Shown here piece by piece: positions 23,978 through 36,365 of a stretch of DNA of 64,000 nt. Position numbers and translations under genes: made by a program. The stretch spans positions 160,893 through 224,892 of the forward strand of contig JAOTOM010004119.1 in NCBI GenBank assembly GCA_034440615.1, read 5' to 3'. The notes below the pieces were generated by a model that was not told the origin of the DNA, searched no databases, and saw only the letters and a list, made by a program, of their open reading frames with translations. This DNA is from Ashinkailepas kermadecensis. Lineage: Eukaryota > Arthropoda > Thecostraca > Neolepadidae. Numbering within the stretch: position 1 is the stretch's first letter; every line of letters starts with the position of its first letter.

Positions 23978-24380
23978 CCGTGTATGGTACACGGGTATGG
24001 TACACGGGTATGGTACACGGGTATGGTACACGGGTATGGTACACGGGTATGGTACACGGGTATGGTACACGGGTATGGTACACGGGTATAATACAAATAT
24101 ATATGGTATGGTATATAGTATATGGTACACTGGTATGGTACACGGGTATAATACAAATATATTTGGTATGGTATATAGTATATGGTACACTGGTATGGTA
24201 CCGGAGCATGGTGCACGGGTATGATACCCGGGTATAGTGCACGGGCATATTGGACACGGGTATGGTACACGGGTATGGTACACGGGTATGATACACGGGT
24301 ATGGTACACGGGTATGATACACGGGTATGGTACACGGGAATAATACAAATATATATGGTATGGTATACAGTATATGGCGC
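23978..24380. repeat. 14-bp minisatellite (cgggtatggtacac)n
   Basis: About 20 units in three blocks separated by AT-rich variants (ataatacaaatatatatggt). It lies in intron 1, about 100 bp past the exon 1 donor. Two copies of cagcgctacgggtatg (24385-24470) link the donor to this array. Confidence 0.93.
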
Positions 24381-24482
24381 ACGGGTATGGCACACTCATA
24401 CCCGTAGCGCTGACCAAATGGGATGATTTACGCACATACCCGTAGCGCTGGCAAAATGGACGCGCTGGCCTGTAGCGCTCAC

Positions 24483-24579
24483 CGGTGAGAAGAAGGAGGA
24501 CCAGCATGCTGGCCAGACGACCTGGTGAGGTTGCCATGTGGGTCATGGCCGGCCCGACCGTGCTCCCGGTCACGGGCAT
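24483..24579 (-). CDS. PKHD1L1: PKHD1L1 exon 1: signal peptide
   Basis: Candidate first coding exon. In-frame ATG codons lie at 24579, 24546 and 24537; 24546 gives a compact start of 21 codons plus one base. The segment RLASMLVLLLLTG is a basic residue followed by a hydrophobic core, as in a secretory signal. The exon ends ACC-G followed by GTGAGC, a strong donor, in phase 1. That joins exon 2 (phase 1) to give LLTG-SLDAARV, and vertebrate PKHD1L1 also begins with a signal peptide just before the first IPT domain. A triplicated 12-bp motif (GTCGGCCACACC) lies just upstream at 24594-24630 in an otherwise GC-rich stretch. No promoter motif can be claimed. The choice of ATG is uncertain, and the whole exon rests on phase, donor and hydrophobicity. 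Confidence 0.62.
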
Positions 24580-24796
24580 GCCGACAGCAGCCGTCGGCCA
24601 CACCGTCGGCCACACCGTCGGCCACACTGCCGGGAGCCGCAGTCGTCGGTTCGTTTGTGTTCCGACGGTTGCCGAGCAAACTGGTGTTAGCGATCGCGGC
24701 CATTCCGGAAGGCTTACGTCGTGCGACGTAGCATGCGACGAACTTGGGCCGTGTGCATGGACTCATACAACGCACATCGGCAGGCGAGCATGCATA

Positions 24797-25190
<394 letters not shown>

Positions 25191-25199
25191 CTCAAATGA

Positions 25200-28100
25200 G
25201 TGATGCAAGCAGAAATACATGATCATGCCACACACGCACACGTACTGATGCTCGGATACACACGCAGGGGCGCATGTACATATACCACCTAATTGTATTC
25301 AGCAACACAGAAGCGAAGAAGACGATGCAAATGCACGCTTTAGATGAACATAATCGTTGCGTTCAAACTGTGCCGGTAAGCTGTCTAGATGCTCCACTGC
25401 AAGATGTTCCACTGTGAGTAAGCTTCACACAGGTGAATGTTTAAAGGTTTACTGAAGGCTGCAATTAATTGTGGAAAAGCCGGATTCTCACCGGCTGGAG
25501 ATTGTGACAGGTTAACATGCGCACTGGAGGGGCAGGGGGGGGGCGCAATTCGCCCACCCCTCATATTTTTCGTACATAACTCCCGATTTTACCAGTCGAC
25601 ATACTCCACCTTTTGCGTACCTGCTTAGAAATGCTCGGCGGGTCGTTTAAAGCAAGGAAATCGGAAATCGACCGAAAATGTGTCGAGTTAGTGGCCGTTA
25701 AAGTAAAAACATTTCGTAGGGCAAGACCACAAAATCGGCGCTGATGCGCTTCCCGTATATCAGCAAAAGGGAAGTGTTCTTGGCAACACTAGCGACTTGT
25801 TTGATGTATATTGTTATGCTATATAGTTTCAAGGTCATATTAGGTCACCGAGGACAAGTCAGGTCAAGTTCATGACAGGTTAATGGAATCAAACTTGATC
25901 AACTGGAATGTTGTCATAAATGCCAATGACTGTCATGCGATTGATGTCATTTTGCATGTTACTTCCTACACATCCTGAAAACTACTGTTTGTCATTGTGT
26001 ACCTTAGCGTTTCCATACTTTATTCATGTATTTCACTCCTTTCTTCGCGAAGCCGATTGCGCCAAGCCGCCCGACGGAGCAGTCGGGCAGGCGGCCCGGT
26101 TCCGGTAACTGGAACAGTAACTGACCTGATAAAGTGCTGCTATATAGGTGACCTGAGGTCAAATTCCGGGTCTAGCATCTGTATTGCATCATTAGTCATG
26201 TCCAAAACATAATTGATGCCCATTTTGGAGCATTTAAACACAATCACAGCGACCCATAACAATGGCAAGCCAAGCCACGCAAAACAAGCAAATTGTGACA
26301 TGTGACCTCATTTGACCTTGAAGATATTGACCTAAGGTAATGCAATTTGCACACATTATAGATCACTACCGTACCCATCCACCCTGAGAATTTCGTTAAA
26401 CCAGCTTTAATAGGAGTCGAGATCTTAGGGGGGGGGGGGGGTCTGAATCCGACCCCCCTCAGTGCGCGTAGTTTTCAGAGTCCCTCCAGGCCGCGTGTTA
26501 ACGCGTGTGATCGCCGTTTTTTGTGACAGATTGTTGACGACGGAATGGAAACTCATCGGTGTTGACATAGTTAAGGGTAATACAAACACTTAGTCGAGTT
26601 TTCCGTGAAATGTCCTGAATACAACCTCACGATAGACGTGTAATCTCAATAACTTCATGTACTTCATTTGATTATTTTCATCCATGATATCTGACACGTC
26701 GAGATCAATTTTCATGTTTCAATTGTGACACCCGCGTTGCTATAAAAAAGCGGCCTTTTATGCATGCCTTCCATTGTTCTTCGTACTGCCAGTGTGCATA
26801 CTTCTGTTGCAGCCCAAGTGCCTGCTCATAGCAATTAATGGCGTCATGAATGCTAAAATATGTTAGTTATATACTTTATTTACTCCTATAAAATTACTAT
26901 AAATTTGAATTCTTCATAATTTTGAAAGCAAATAAAGCCAGTTATATTAATTGAGTTTTTGCGATGTTCTGGCATGAAAATGGCATATTTGGCATCCTGA
27001 ATAGCCGCCAAACGAGCTGGAACGATACATTTAAACCGTTCTTGATTCTTTTATTCGCAGCGCGTCTTTCCATTGGGGATTGGTGAAGTCGATGTTCGAT
27101 TTCGATTTCGACCTCTGTTTTAATGAGGTGATACATTTTGAGATGGCGGATTATAGAAGCGGCCATGGTAACATGCTCAAACGTGAGGAATGTTGTCGAT
27201 CATGGTGCCACTCCGAAGAATACAGGAGATAAGTGGATACATAGTACGTACTTATTTTGAAGATAGAAGAACGCCTCCCCGGAAAAACAAACCCGTGCAT
27301 CGAGGTCCTCCCAATGGGCGCGGATGATCAAGTCTGGATGAAGCGTCCTAAAGACCAAATAACTACCTAACTAACGAGTAACGAGGTCTTCCCAGAAAAT
27401 GACTCAAAGCAAATTGTATTTATGAACGGGGAGAGGTCGCTACAGCTCATGGCGACTTGGCCGTACATCAGGCAAGCTCTCCTGCTGAGTCAGCAATTAC
27501 ATTTGCCTATTGAATTTGCAATGTTTGCTGATAATAATTTCAAGGTGCTTCAGTGGAACAATGCACGGTTACCGAACTAATGTTTAATTAGTGTATGAAA
27601 TCATCCGAATTCTGCATGAATTCCACACAGTAGTTCACGCAAGTCGGTGGGACATCGGGCAGATTTCGATGGTGTTTATCGAGTATACGTGAAGGTTCGG
27701 AAACTTGTTGCGCTCCGCACCCATTTAACAAGCATACATGCAGTATAAGTACTGCAGCATACATGCAGTACATACAAGCATAAGTACTCCAGTAGCTATC
27801 GCGGCTCTCTCAGCGCAGGGGAGCGGCTGCCACCGCCGCCCATACCGTGGTGCCGCCCCGAGCACCACGAGGCCCAGAAAGAGGGGGAGGAGAGAGAGGT
27901 AACTGGGGACATGCGCTGCCAATTGGAAATGGCGCCACCCTTTGATCGTAAATCGGCACCCAACAGCATCCCCTTGAATTTTTCATCCCGGGAACCTCTC
28001 CGAAAAGTTTTCGTTTCGGTCCGATTCGTATAGGTTCGCATTCGTCGGGTCGTTCGGCATGATGAGTGCCCCCGAGTGTTTCCCTTTTCACTGATGGGAA

Positions 28101-28235
28101 CTCCTGCTGATCTTGGGGATCAACACATTCAGCTGGAACATCCTATTCAGTATTGAGACCTCTTCAAGAACTGTATGACACCGTAATAGTAAACGCTAAA
28201 ACATGAGGAGCCAAAGAGGAGAGAGGGCAAGATGG
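25200..28235. other. Region upstream of PKHD1L1, no gene recognised
   Basis: Presumed 5' flank between the two divergent genes. Seen: a poly-G tract at 26430-26441, scattered tgacctgaggtca-like dispersed motifs at 25830-26340, and open frames at 26942-27166 (minus, 75 codons, begins with ATG) and 27725-28090 (minus). None matches a known family. No promoter, TATA or initiator can be assigned. Confidence 0.4.
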
Positions 28236-28239
28236 CTCA

Positions 28240-28666
28240 CGGGCTGCAGGCACAGAAGGCATGTCCGGAGACAGTCCTCGTGCTTCAAAACCAGAGCTGC
28301 AGGTACAGGAAACATGCCCTGAGACAGTCCTCGTGCTCCAAAACCTGGGCTGCAGGTACAGGAAACATGCCCTGAGACAGTCCTCGTGCTCCAAAACCAG
28401 GACTGCAGGTACAGGAAGCATGCCCAGAGACAGTCCTCGTGCTCCAAAACCTGGGCTGCAGATACAGAAAACATGCCCGGAGACGGGCCTCGTGGTCCAA
28501 AACGAGAGCTGCAGGTGCAGGAGACATGCCCTGAGACAGTCCTCGTGCTCCAAAACCAAGGCTGCAGGTGCAGGAGACATGCCCGGAGACAGTCCCCGTG
28601 CTCCAAAACTAGAAATGCAGGTAAAAGAGACATGCACAGGACACACTCCTTGTGTTCCAAAACCAG
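28240..28666. repeat. 53-bp minisatellite ending at a splice acceptor
   Basis: Eight units of exactly 53 bp (phase marker acagtcctcg at 28271, 28324, 28377, 28430, 28483, 28536, 28589). Each contains gtgctccaaaaccagggctg followed by caggtacaggaaacatgccc. The array ends at the acceptor of the candidate exon at 28667, and ccaaaaccagGGCTG in the unit matches ccaaaaccagGCTG at that border. Confidence 0.92.
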
Positions 28667-28744
28667 GCTGTTTGTGTGCGAAGCGGAGTTGAGGGTGGAC
28701 ATGAAGCAGTACAGCAGGTCATCGGCATATGGCGAGTCTTCCAG
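28667..28744 (+). CDS. Candidate 78-base exon, unknown gene
   Basis: Bounded by ttgtgttccaaaaccag and by CCAG followed by GTAATG. It encodes LFVCEAELRVDMKQYSRSSA and then YGESS in the frame open between the sites (phase 2 in and out). I do not recognise the product. The minus strand of the same bases is also open and reads VVRHYLEDSPYADDLLYCFM, which is equally protein-like, so the strand is not settled. It could be an upstream exon of the RFX gene (same strand) or of an unrelated gene. Evidence is the splice sites and GC-rich third positions only. Confidence 0.3.
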
Positions 28745-28929
28745 GTAATGCCGGACGACACCGGGAGTTCGTATACGGGAGCTCACAACACCGAATGTCC
28801 GCCCTCGAACGTTCACGGTTCACCGCGGACCGGTTGCAACATTCGCCGGGCGATTCCGTCCATCCTCCATCCGGGGGTGAGTGGCGGTTCCATTCATCAA
28901 TCTAACCTTCCTAGATCGTCCGATTTCTA

Positions 28930-29775
28930 CATCTTTATCTTGGTTAGTGCTCGTGGTTCCGGTGGACCCGGCACGATTTTTCTGGCTCGCCCCGATTTTT
29001 CTGGATTTCTTCTGAATTCTTCGAGTCTTAGGTCACGGCGTGATTTTGAGGGCCCCAGTGCCATAGTTGTGGCCTCGACGCGCATTTCTGGCAACCCTAG
29101 TGCGCTTTTTGGTACCATTTCCGGTTTGTGGAGGCCTCTGGCTCGATTTAGAGTCTGCAGAGGGACTTTTGGGACTCCGGACATCTATTTTGTTTAATGT
29201 CATTGCTTATTGCTGGGGTCCTGGGCCCAGTTTTTGGGCTTCGAGACAAGTTCTCGGAGCCACGCTCAACTTAGTTGAGGCCTCGATGCGAATTTTGTGG
29301 CCATAGCAAGAGTTTTGGGATCCCCGGTGGAATTGTCGTGCCCTTGCGGGATTTTTCGAGGCCCCGTTGCATATATTTGGTCCCATCAACGTCAATTTTT
29401 GCGGCCCGGCATGAATTTGTGCGTCCCTAGCGCAATTTGTTGGGGCTCTGGCACGATGTTGGGGCTCCAGTGTGCGTTCTCGGGGCCCGTTATGCTTAAC
29501 TGGGGCATTGACAGGAATTTGTGTCAATTGCAACGGGAATTTTAGTGTTCCAACGCGATTGCTGTGGGTCCTAATGTATTTATTTGAGACTGGGACTGTA
29601 TACTGTATTTATTTGGGACCACGAGGGGAATTTGTGGGGTCCAAGGTTGATTTTTTTTGGCGGCCCCGGTGCGGTTCTTGCGGTTTCCCTCGCAAGGGGG
29701 TTTCCCCCTATCCCTCCTCCTTCGGTACGCCACTGTGCCTCACTCCCACCCCTCCTTGTTGCGCCACCCCTGAGG
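28930..29775. repeat. GGCCC-type degenerate periodic element, third copy
   Basis: Units of about 30 bp with the pattern tGG(g)gcCCcgGcgCGATTTt, such as ggccccagtgccatagttgtggcctcgacg and gcgggatttttcgaggcccc (each shown in part). On the minus strand it opens with caggggtggcgcaacaagga and gcacagtggcgtaccgaagg, the same CAGTGGCGTA end as at 7.48 kb. Open frames across it are artefacts of the period. Confidence 0.65.
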
Positions 29776-30244
29776 AGCACAGCTTCGTCAACACCGGAGT
29801 ACCCTTTTCCACCTTAGTCTTTCTATCACAATTAGGCCGTGGTAGCTATTTCAAAAGTCACCCGCTCTTTCATCCGCAGCCTTCTACCATGTGGCAGAAC
29901 CGTTCTCGCCTTCATCCAGCTTCTGTATCGTCTTCGTCAGAAACGTCCGAGCTGCCCACTCACTCTCAGTGGGGCCAATCGCTACCTAGCAGAAGGAGGT
30001 GGGCGGAGCGATCACTCACCATTGGCTGACGGAATTTTCCCGTCGTTCCGTAAAGCTCTTGACAAAGCCATGTTACCAGAAGACCGCTGTGGAAACTCTT
30101 GAATCACCAAGTGAGCGCCGTTCAAGTAAGTGTCGTGCGGTGGCTCGTGCAGTGAGATGAGATGGCTACTTGGACTATGTGCTACTGTCATTCAAAATAG
30201 AAATAGGCATCCATTCACCTTGAGCATCGAGCTGAACGAGATCG
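29776..30244. other. Unassigned sequence
   Basis: Open frames of 60-90 codons in the plus strand at 29839-30102 have no motif. Nothing further is recognised. Confidence 0.4.
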
Positions 30245-30245
<1 letters not shown>

Positions 30246-30312
<67 letters not shown>

Positions 30313-30332
30313 GTGTGTGTGTATATATATAT
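30246..30332. repeat. (TA)n microsatellite
   Basis: Nearly pure (AT)n followed by (GT)n and (TA)n. Confidence 0.97.
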
Positions 30333-31105
30333 TGTCACGCTACGCTGTGGAAAAAATTATAAAGTTCAGTAAGTTGCATATGTGTGAGGGTTGTGGGGGG
30401 GGGGGGGCGGCGTCCGTCGTACACTCCCGTCGCGACACCCATGCCCATTTTGGTCTGGACGGTGGAACGTTTTCCCGCAATGGGACACAAAAGGTATCGT
30501 TGGAGGGCATCGCTGCTTCCATGCATGTTCCCAGACGAGTGGTGATGATATTTTGCAGGATGCAAGTGTATACCGAACCAAACAATGTGCGCCTTCAATT
30601 TGCATGGACTTTAACCTTTGGTGCATGAACCTTAACCGGCTGCATTTAGGCTTAAAAATGCCCGACACCCAGCTGTCCATGCAACAACTTCATGAATGGC
30701 GAGTGAAGAATATGAGCCGTATCAGCTGGCCACCGCACAAAAAGGCAACAGATCATCCTTTTGATTTCGATAAATAGGTTCTCGTCCGGTTGTCCGTATA
30801 GTTCAGTTGACTATATCCATTCCTTCACGGCGGACAGTAGAACAAAGGATGAAAAACTGCGTTGGCCCGAAATCAACTTATCGTGCGGTGGCATCACTTA
30901 TATTCGGACACTTTCTATACCCCGATTTCCCAGTGACTTGTTGCTGGAAAGACCCCACTCGCTGGAAGGACCCGACTAGCTGCTGGGCCACGTATTGAGT
31001 GAGCGGCCCGGTTTGTGGCCCTTGGCTTGCAGCAGCGCTTAACAGACGTTCAACAAGATATGCTCCAGTATTCCTGTGGTAGAATAAAATTATAATATTT
31101 TTTTT
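30333..31105. other. Unassigned sequence with poly-G tract
   Basis: Poly-G run at about 30396-30408. Several overlapping open frames of 80-128 codons exist on both strands at 30335-30777, without family motifs or start context. Confidence 0.4.
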
Positions 31106-31112
31106 AAAAAAA

Positions 31113-33097
31113 GCGTGACATTCTACCAGGCTACCACGGGCCAGTGTCCCACAACAAAGGAATTCACGTGACATTCTACCAGGCTGACCACGGGCCAGTG
31201 TCCCAAACAAAGGAATTCACGTGACATTCTACCAGGCTGACCACGGGCCAGTGTCCCAAACAAAGGAATTCACGTGACATTCTACCAGGCTGACCACGGG
31301 CCAGTGTCCCAAACAAAGGAATTCACGTGACATTCTACCAGGCTGACCACGGGCCAGTGTCCCAAACAAAGGAATTCACGTGACATTCTACCAGGCTGAC
31401 CACGGGCCAGTGTCCCAAACAAAGGAATTCACGTGACATTCTACCAGGCTGACCACGGGCCAGTGTCCCAAACAAAGGAATTCACGTGACATTCTACCAG
31501 GCTGACCATTCTACCAGGCTGACCACGGGCCAGTGTCCCAAACAAAGGAATTCACGTGACATTCTACCAGGCTGACCACGGGCCAGTGTCCCAAACAAAG
31601 GAATTCACGTGACATTCTACCAGGCTGACCACGGGCCAGTGTCCCAAACAAAGGAATTCACGTGACATTCTACCAGGCTGACCACGGGCCAGTGTCCCAA
31701 ACAAAGGAATTCACGTGACATTCTCTACCAGGCTGACCACGGGCCAGTGTCCCAAACAAAGGAATTCACGTGACATTCTACCAGGCTGACCACGGGCCAG
31801 TGTCCCAAACAAAGGAATTCACGTGACATTCTACCAGGCTGACCACGGGCCAGTGTCCCAAACAAAGGAATTCACGTGACATTCTACCAGGCTGACCACG
31901 GGCCAGTGTCCCAAACAAAGGAATTCACGTGACATTCTACCAGGCTGACCACGGGCCAGTGTCCCAAACAAAGGAATTCACGTGACATTCTACCAGGCTG
32001 ACCACGGGCCAGTGTCCCAAACAAAGGAATTCACGTGACATTCTACCAGGCTGACCGTGGCCAGTGTCCCAAACAAAGGAATTCACGTGACATTCTACCA
32101 GGCTGACCACGGGCCAGTGTCCCAAACAAAGGAATTCACGTGACATTCTACCAGGCTGACCTACGGCAGTGTCCCAAACAAAAGTATTCACATATTATTC
32201 TACCAGGCTGACCACGGGCCAGTGTCCCAAACAAAGGAATTCACGTGACATTCTACCAGGCTGACCACGGGCCAGTGTCCCAAACAAAGGAATTCACGTG
32301 ACATTCTACCAGGCTGACCACGGGCCAGTGTCCCAAACAAAGGAATTCACGTGACATTCTACCAGGCTGACCACGGGCCAGTGTCCCAAACAAAGGAATT
32401 CACGTGACATTCTACCAGGCTGACCACGGGCCAGTGTCCCAAACAAAGGAATTCACGTGACATTCTACCAGGCTGACCACGGGCCAGTGTCCCAAACAAA
32501 GGAATTCACGTGACATTTCTACCAGGCTGACCACGGGCCAGTGTCCCAAACAAAGGAATTCACGTGAATTCTACCCGGCGGCACCCCGGCCCTCCAAAAA
32601 AAAGACATTCTACGTGACATTCTACCAGGTTAAAAATCGTGACATTCTACCAGGCTGACCACGGGCCAGTGTCCCAAACAAAGGAATTCACGTGAAATTC
32701 TACCAAGGCTGACCACGGGCCAGTGTCCCAAACAAAATAGGAATTTCCAGTTTCGTGACATTCTACCAGGCTGACCACGGGCCAGTGTCCCAAACAAAGG
32801 AATTCACGTGACATTCTACCAGGCTGACCACGGGCCAGTGTCCCAAACAAAGGAATTCACGTGACATTCTACCAGGCTGACCACGGGCCAGTGTCCCAAA
32901 CAAAGGAATTCACGTGACATTCTACCAGGCTTTCGTGACATTCTACCAGGCTGACCACGGGCCAGTGTCCCAAACAAAGGAATTCACGTGACATTCTACC
33001 AGGCTTACCACGGGCCAGTGTCCCAAACAAAGGACATTCACGTGACATTCTACCAGGCTGACCACGGGCCAGTGTCCCAAACAAAGGAATTCACGTG
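31113..33097. repeat. 55-bp minisatellite, about 36 units
   Basis: Unit cacgtgacattctaccaggc followed by tgaccacgggccagtgtccc and aaacaaaggaattca. Most units are identical over long stretches. A degenerate patch lies at 32565-32640 and small indels at 31505, 31720, 32050, 32160 and 32930. The high identity implies recent expansion or homogenisation. It contains an EcoRI site and a CACGTG palindrome in nearly every unit. No coding meaning. Confidence 0.97.
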
Positions 33098-35920
33098 AAA
33101 TCCGGCATGAGATATACTTATTACACCAATCTTGACTGGAACAATTTCTGTCAGCCACGAGCCGTAGGCGAGTGGTTGAATTATCATAATTAAATAACTC
33201 GTGGTTTAATATACAGTAAACCACATACGGCTGGTGTTTGTGTGCTGCGGTTGGTAATATTATTTTACCATACGCCGCAATTAACCATTGAGATGAAAAA
33301 CAAGTCCGCTGCAGCTTTGTGGCTTTCACTCGGCAGGTCAGCCCGAGAACCTAAGGTCAGCTTGAAGACGGCATTGCAAACAGATGGCATGTATCGGCCG
33401 GACCGTCGTCTGTCAGATACATTGGCCGGATAATTCAGTTGAAATGTACAAAATTGGATTTTCATGCCATCAACACACCATTGCGTGTTAAATGGTCTAT
33501 TCTTAGATGCAGAATTGGAGTGTTGAAAATGTTCTTATGCACTCGTCCTCGGCATCCTCCAGTAAGGTGTTTCATTTATATTACGTATTAAATTTCATTT
33601 CGCGATATTCCATTCATTGCTATTTGTATATTTCATGACTTTTCATCCAGGGCCTAAAGCAGTGCATTGTTAAGTCGCCATCCATTGAAGTTAAGCAAAC
33701 GACGGTATGAAAAATCCTCACTAAACTTGTGCTGGAGACGAATCTATTTGTTTCTGTTTCGTTCTAATACAAATGCCTTTCTCTCGACGTTCGGTCTCAT
33801 ACAAAGCATTTTTATTAGAACTCGACATCAACATTCCTTCCTTTGCGCCGTTTAGTAATATATAAAGCTGTCATGGACTGCCTGAGATTCTATTGGAAGC
33901 TACGAACAGCGTGATGCAAAATATGTGATACTTCTGTATTTTCAACGAATTGTTCCTAAAAACGTGAAAGGCTTGTGATTGAAATCTGATCATTATAAAA
34001 CAGCATGACATTAATCGAGGTTGGCATAGCTTTTGTCTAACGCCTCCTTACCTTCAGCGGAATCCCTGCATTGTCTTCAGCCGCTCTTGCTCGCTCTGAG
34101 TTTTACATGTAATGCCACATATAACGACCATCCTACGCTTATTGTCACATTATTTCATGCTGAAAATAGCATTCGTTGCCTTGCATGTTAACTCTTTTTT
34201 TCTACTCGTCGTATGACATCCGAGCTAATTCAATGCCTCCCTCTACAGGTGTATGAATTATCATACAATGTCCATTTGTTCATTGGTTGTTCTGTGTCTA
34301 CCGTGACTCAATACATTGATAAGTGCAATGCATTGACTTTTTCCTAGTCATTGATGTTGGCGCAGGAGATAAAATAATTGCACGATTGCAATGGTGCAAT
34401 GCAGTGCACCTGCGATAACACGTGCTTTTCACCAGGAGACGAAATCGGGTAGGATACAAAAACATAGGAGGTGGTTCAATGCACATACACATGCAAACAC
34501 ACATGCACACACCGTACATGTATGCACGCCATTTGGTCTAGTAAACGATCCAGGTTCGTGCAAATCGGTTGGTCATTGTTCCCGACAGTTCTCAAAGTAC
34601 GGCATTAAAGTTGGTTAAGCTTTGGTTCAAGATATATTCCCAGAATGCCGGTCGCGCTGAACTTCACACCATCGATTTCGTGTGGGCAGCAAACTCTAGA
34701 ATGTCCTTTGTCCTAGAAAGTGAATTTCACCGGCTCCATGGAACGCTATATCTGCTGCCCATGATGCAATCCAATATACAATAAATGGAATTGAACGCTG
34801 CTCCATCTTCAATTAATTAAAGGTGGTTTCACACCGATAATGACGGATGGACCGATTGGGTTCCGTGCTAAACCAATGTGAACTGAATACCTCTAATTGC
34901 AAAATAAGTTGGATGGTATCCTCTGGAATAAATATTTTTGCTGTACAGAAATCTGAACATCTCGTTCGCCGCACAGTGCACGATATATCCAGCAATATTA
35001 TAAGATATGCAATGCTGGATATGACACACACAAAAACCTAGACTCCTCAATGGAACAGGAGTAATTTTGGCCAGAAACTAATCGATATTTCAATAAATCT
35101 GAATTAAGAATCAAGTATAAGCTACGGACAATTTATCCGTATATTAGGACAAGAGAATGCTTCATGGACATAAACCTCTCCTGTCCTTTCGCTACACCCT
35201 TTGCAACCGAGCTCCTTCCAGCCTTTCGAGCTCATTCTGTGTTGCCGAAGTCCGAAATCCATAGCGATCAATTGTTTCTTGTCGACAGGAGTCCAGCGGT
35301 AGCCTGCTCACTGAACTGCCAGTGTTGTTTGTTCGACTGAAGCATGCAAGGCAGGAACAGCATAGACCCGTCTCTTACGTCTAATGGCTGCATAGACCCG
35401 TCTAATGGCTGCAGGGCAAATGGTCACGTGACGATCGCAAACGCGAACTCTTGTCCTTGGAAACTGGCCCGTGGTCAACATGGTAGACTGTCACGTAACG
35501 CCTAACTGTGAAGCGGTGTGGTATTCCCTGTCAATAATTGCTGTGAAGCGGCACAGTCTACGTTCCGAGTGACCAGCCATATTAAACATATACTGGAACG
35601 CATTTCGGTGACCGACTGCACAAACACCTGTACCACACCTATCTTTGGTGTGGTAGAACCGGGAATCTCTCGACACAATGCTGATTGGACAACGATTTTT
35701 AGCTGACGTATGTCATTCTGAGGCTTGGGACTGTTTACTGTTGGCCCTTCCTAACTTCCTACTTGAGCTTCCATAGCTATAGTATAAACATACTGCATGC
35801 ACATTAATAGAAGATTGCTGTGGTCCACGGCAGGAAAGACAAAAATGTGGACATAGCCACAATGATTCCAGGTCAAAGAGTGGAATAATATATAGTTTAA
35901 ATACAAAATGCCGAATACAA
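33098..35920. other. Intergenic or intron sequence, nothing recognised
   Basis: AT-rich single-copy-looking DNA. It contains a two-copy duplication of catagacccgtct-aatggctg near 35360-35412. No open frame above 80 codons and no family motif. Confidence 0.5.
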
Positions 35921-35924
35921 ACTA

Positions 35925-36065
35925 CTCGAAAGCGATAGAAATCGAATTACTGAAAGTCGACAGGATGAAAGTCGACCATACAAAATGTCGGAGCTAGAAA
36001 GACTATGGAACAAAAGTAAAATGGGAAAAGGCAATAGGATGAAATGTCGTTAGCATAAAAAATCG
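35925..36065. repeat. Degenerate ~20-bp AAGTCGA repeat, sense 1
   Basis: Irregular units such as gaaagtcgacaggatgaaag and tcgaccatacaaaatgtcgg. It is the reverse complement of the family at 38.9-39.33 kb. Confidence 0.65.
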
Positions 36066-36365
36066 AAGCGGTGGAGGTTATGACCGCTTCAGAGTTGTGG
36101 AGGTTGTGACCTTTGGAGGTTATGGCCGCTTCAGAGTTGTGGAGGTTAGGAACTGTGGAGGTTAGGACCGCTTCGGGTGTTGTGGCGATTGTGAGCTGTG
36201 GAGGTTATAACCGCATCGGAGTTGTGGAGGTTAAGACCTGTGGAGGTTATGACCGCTCCGGAATTGTGGAGGTTGTGAACTGTGGAGGTTGTGGCCTGTG
36301 GAGGTTACGACCGCTTAGGGTATGTTGAATTTGTGGAGGTTATGAACTGTGGAGGTTATGATACG
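36066..36365. repeat. Variable tandem repeat tgtggaggttatgaccgctt
   Basis: About fifteen irregular units of gtggaggtt(a/g)(t/g)gacc with alternating long (about 26 bp) and short (about 15 bp) spacing. A plus-strand frame of 71 codons across it is an artefact. Confidence 0.9.

Noticed and set aside
27725..27922. Minus-strand frame with a signal-like hydrophobic stretch (SLLPLFLGLVVLGAA)
   Set aside because: It has no in-frame ATG after the preceding stop, no phase-compatible donor, and the exon at 24483 fits the gene better.
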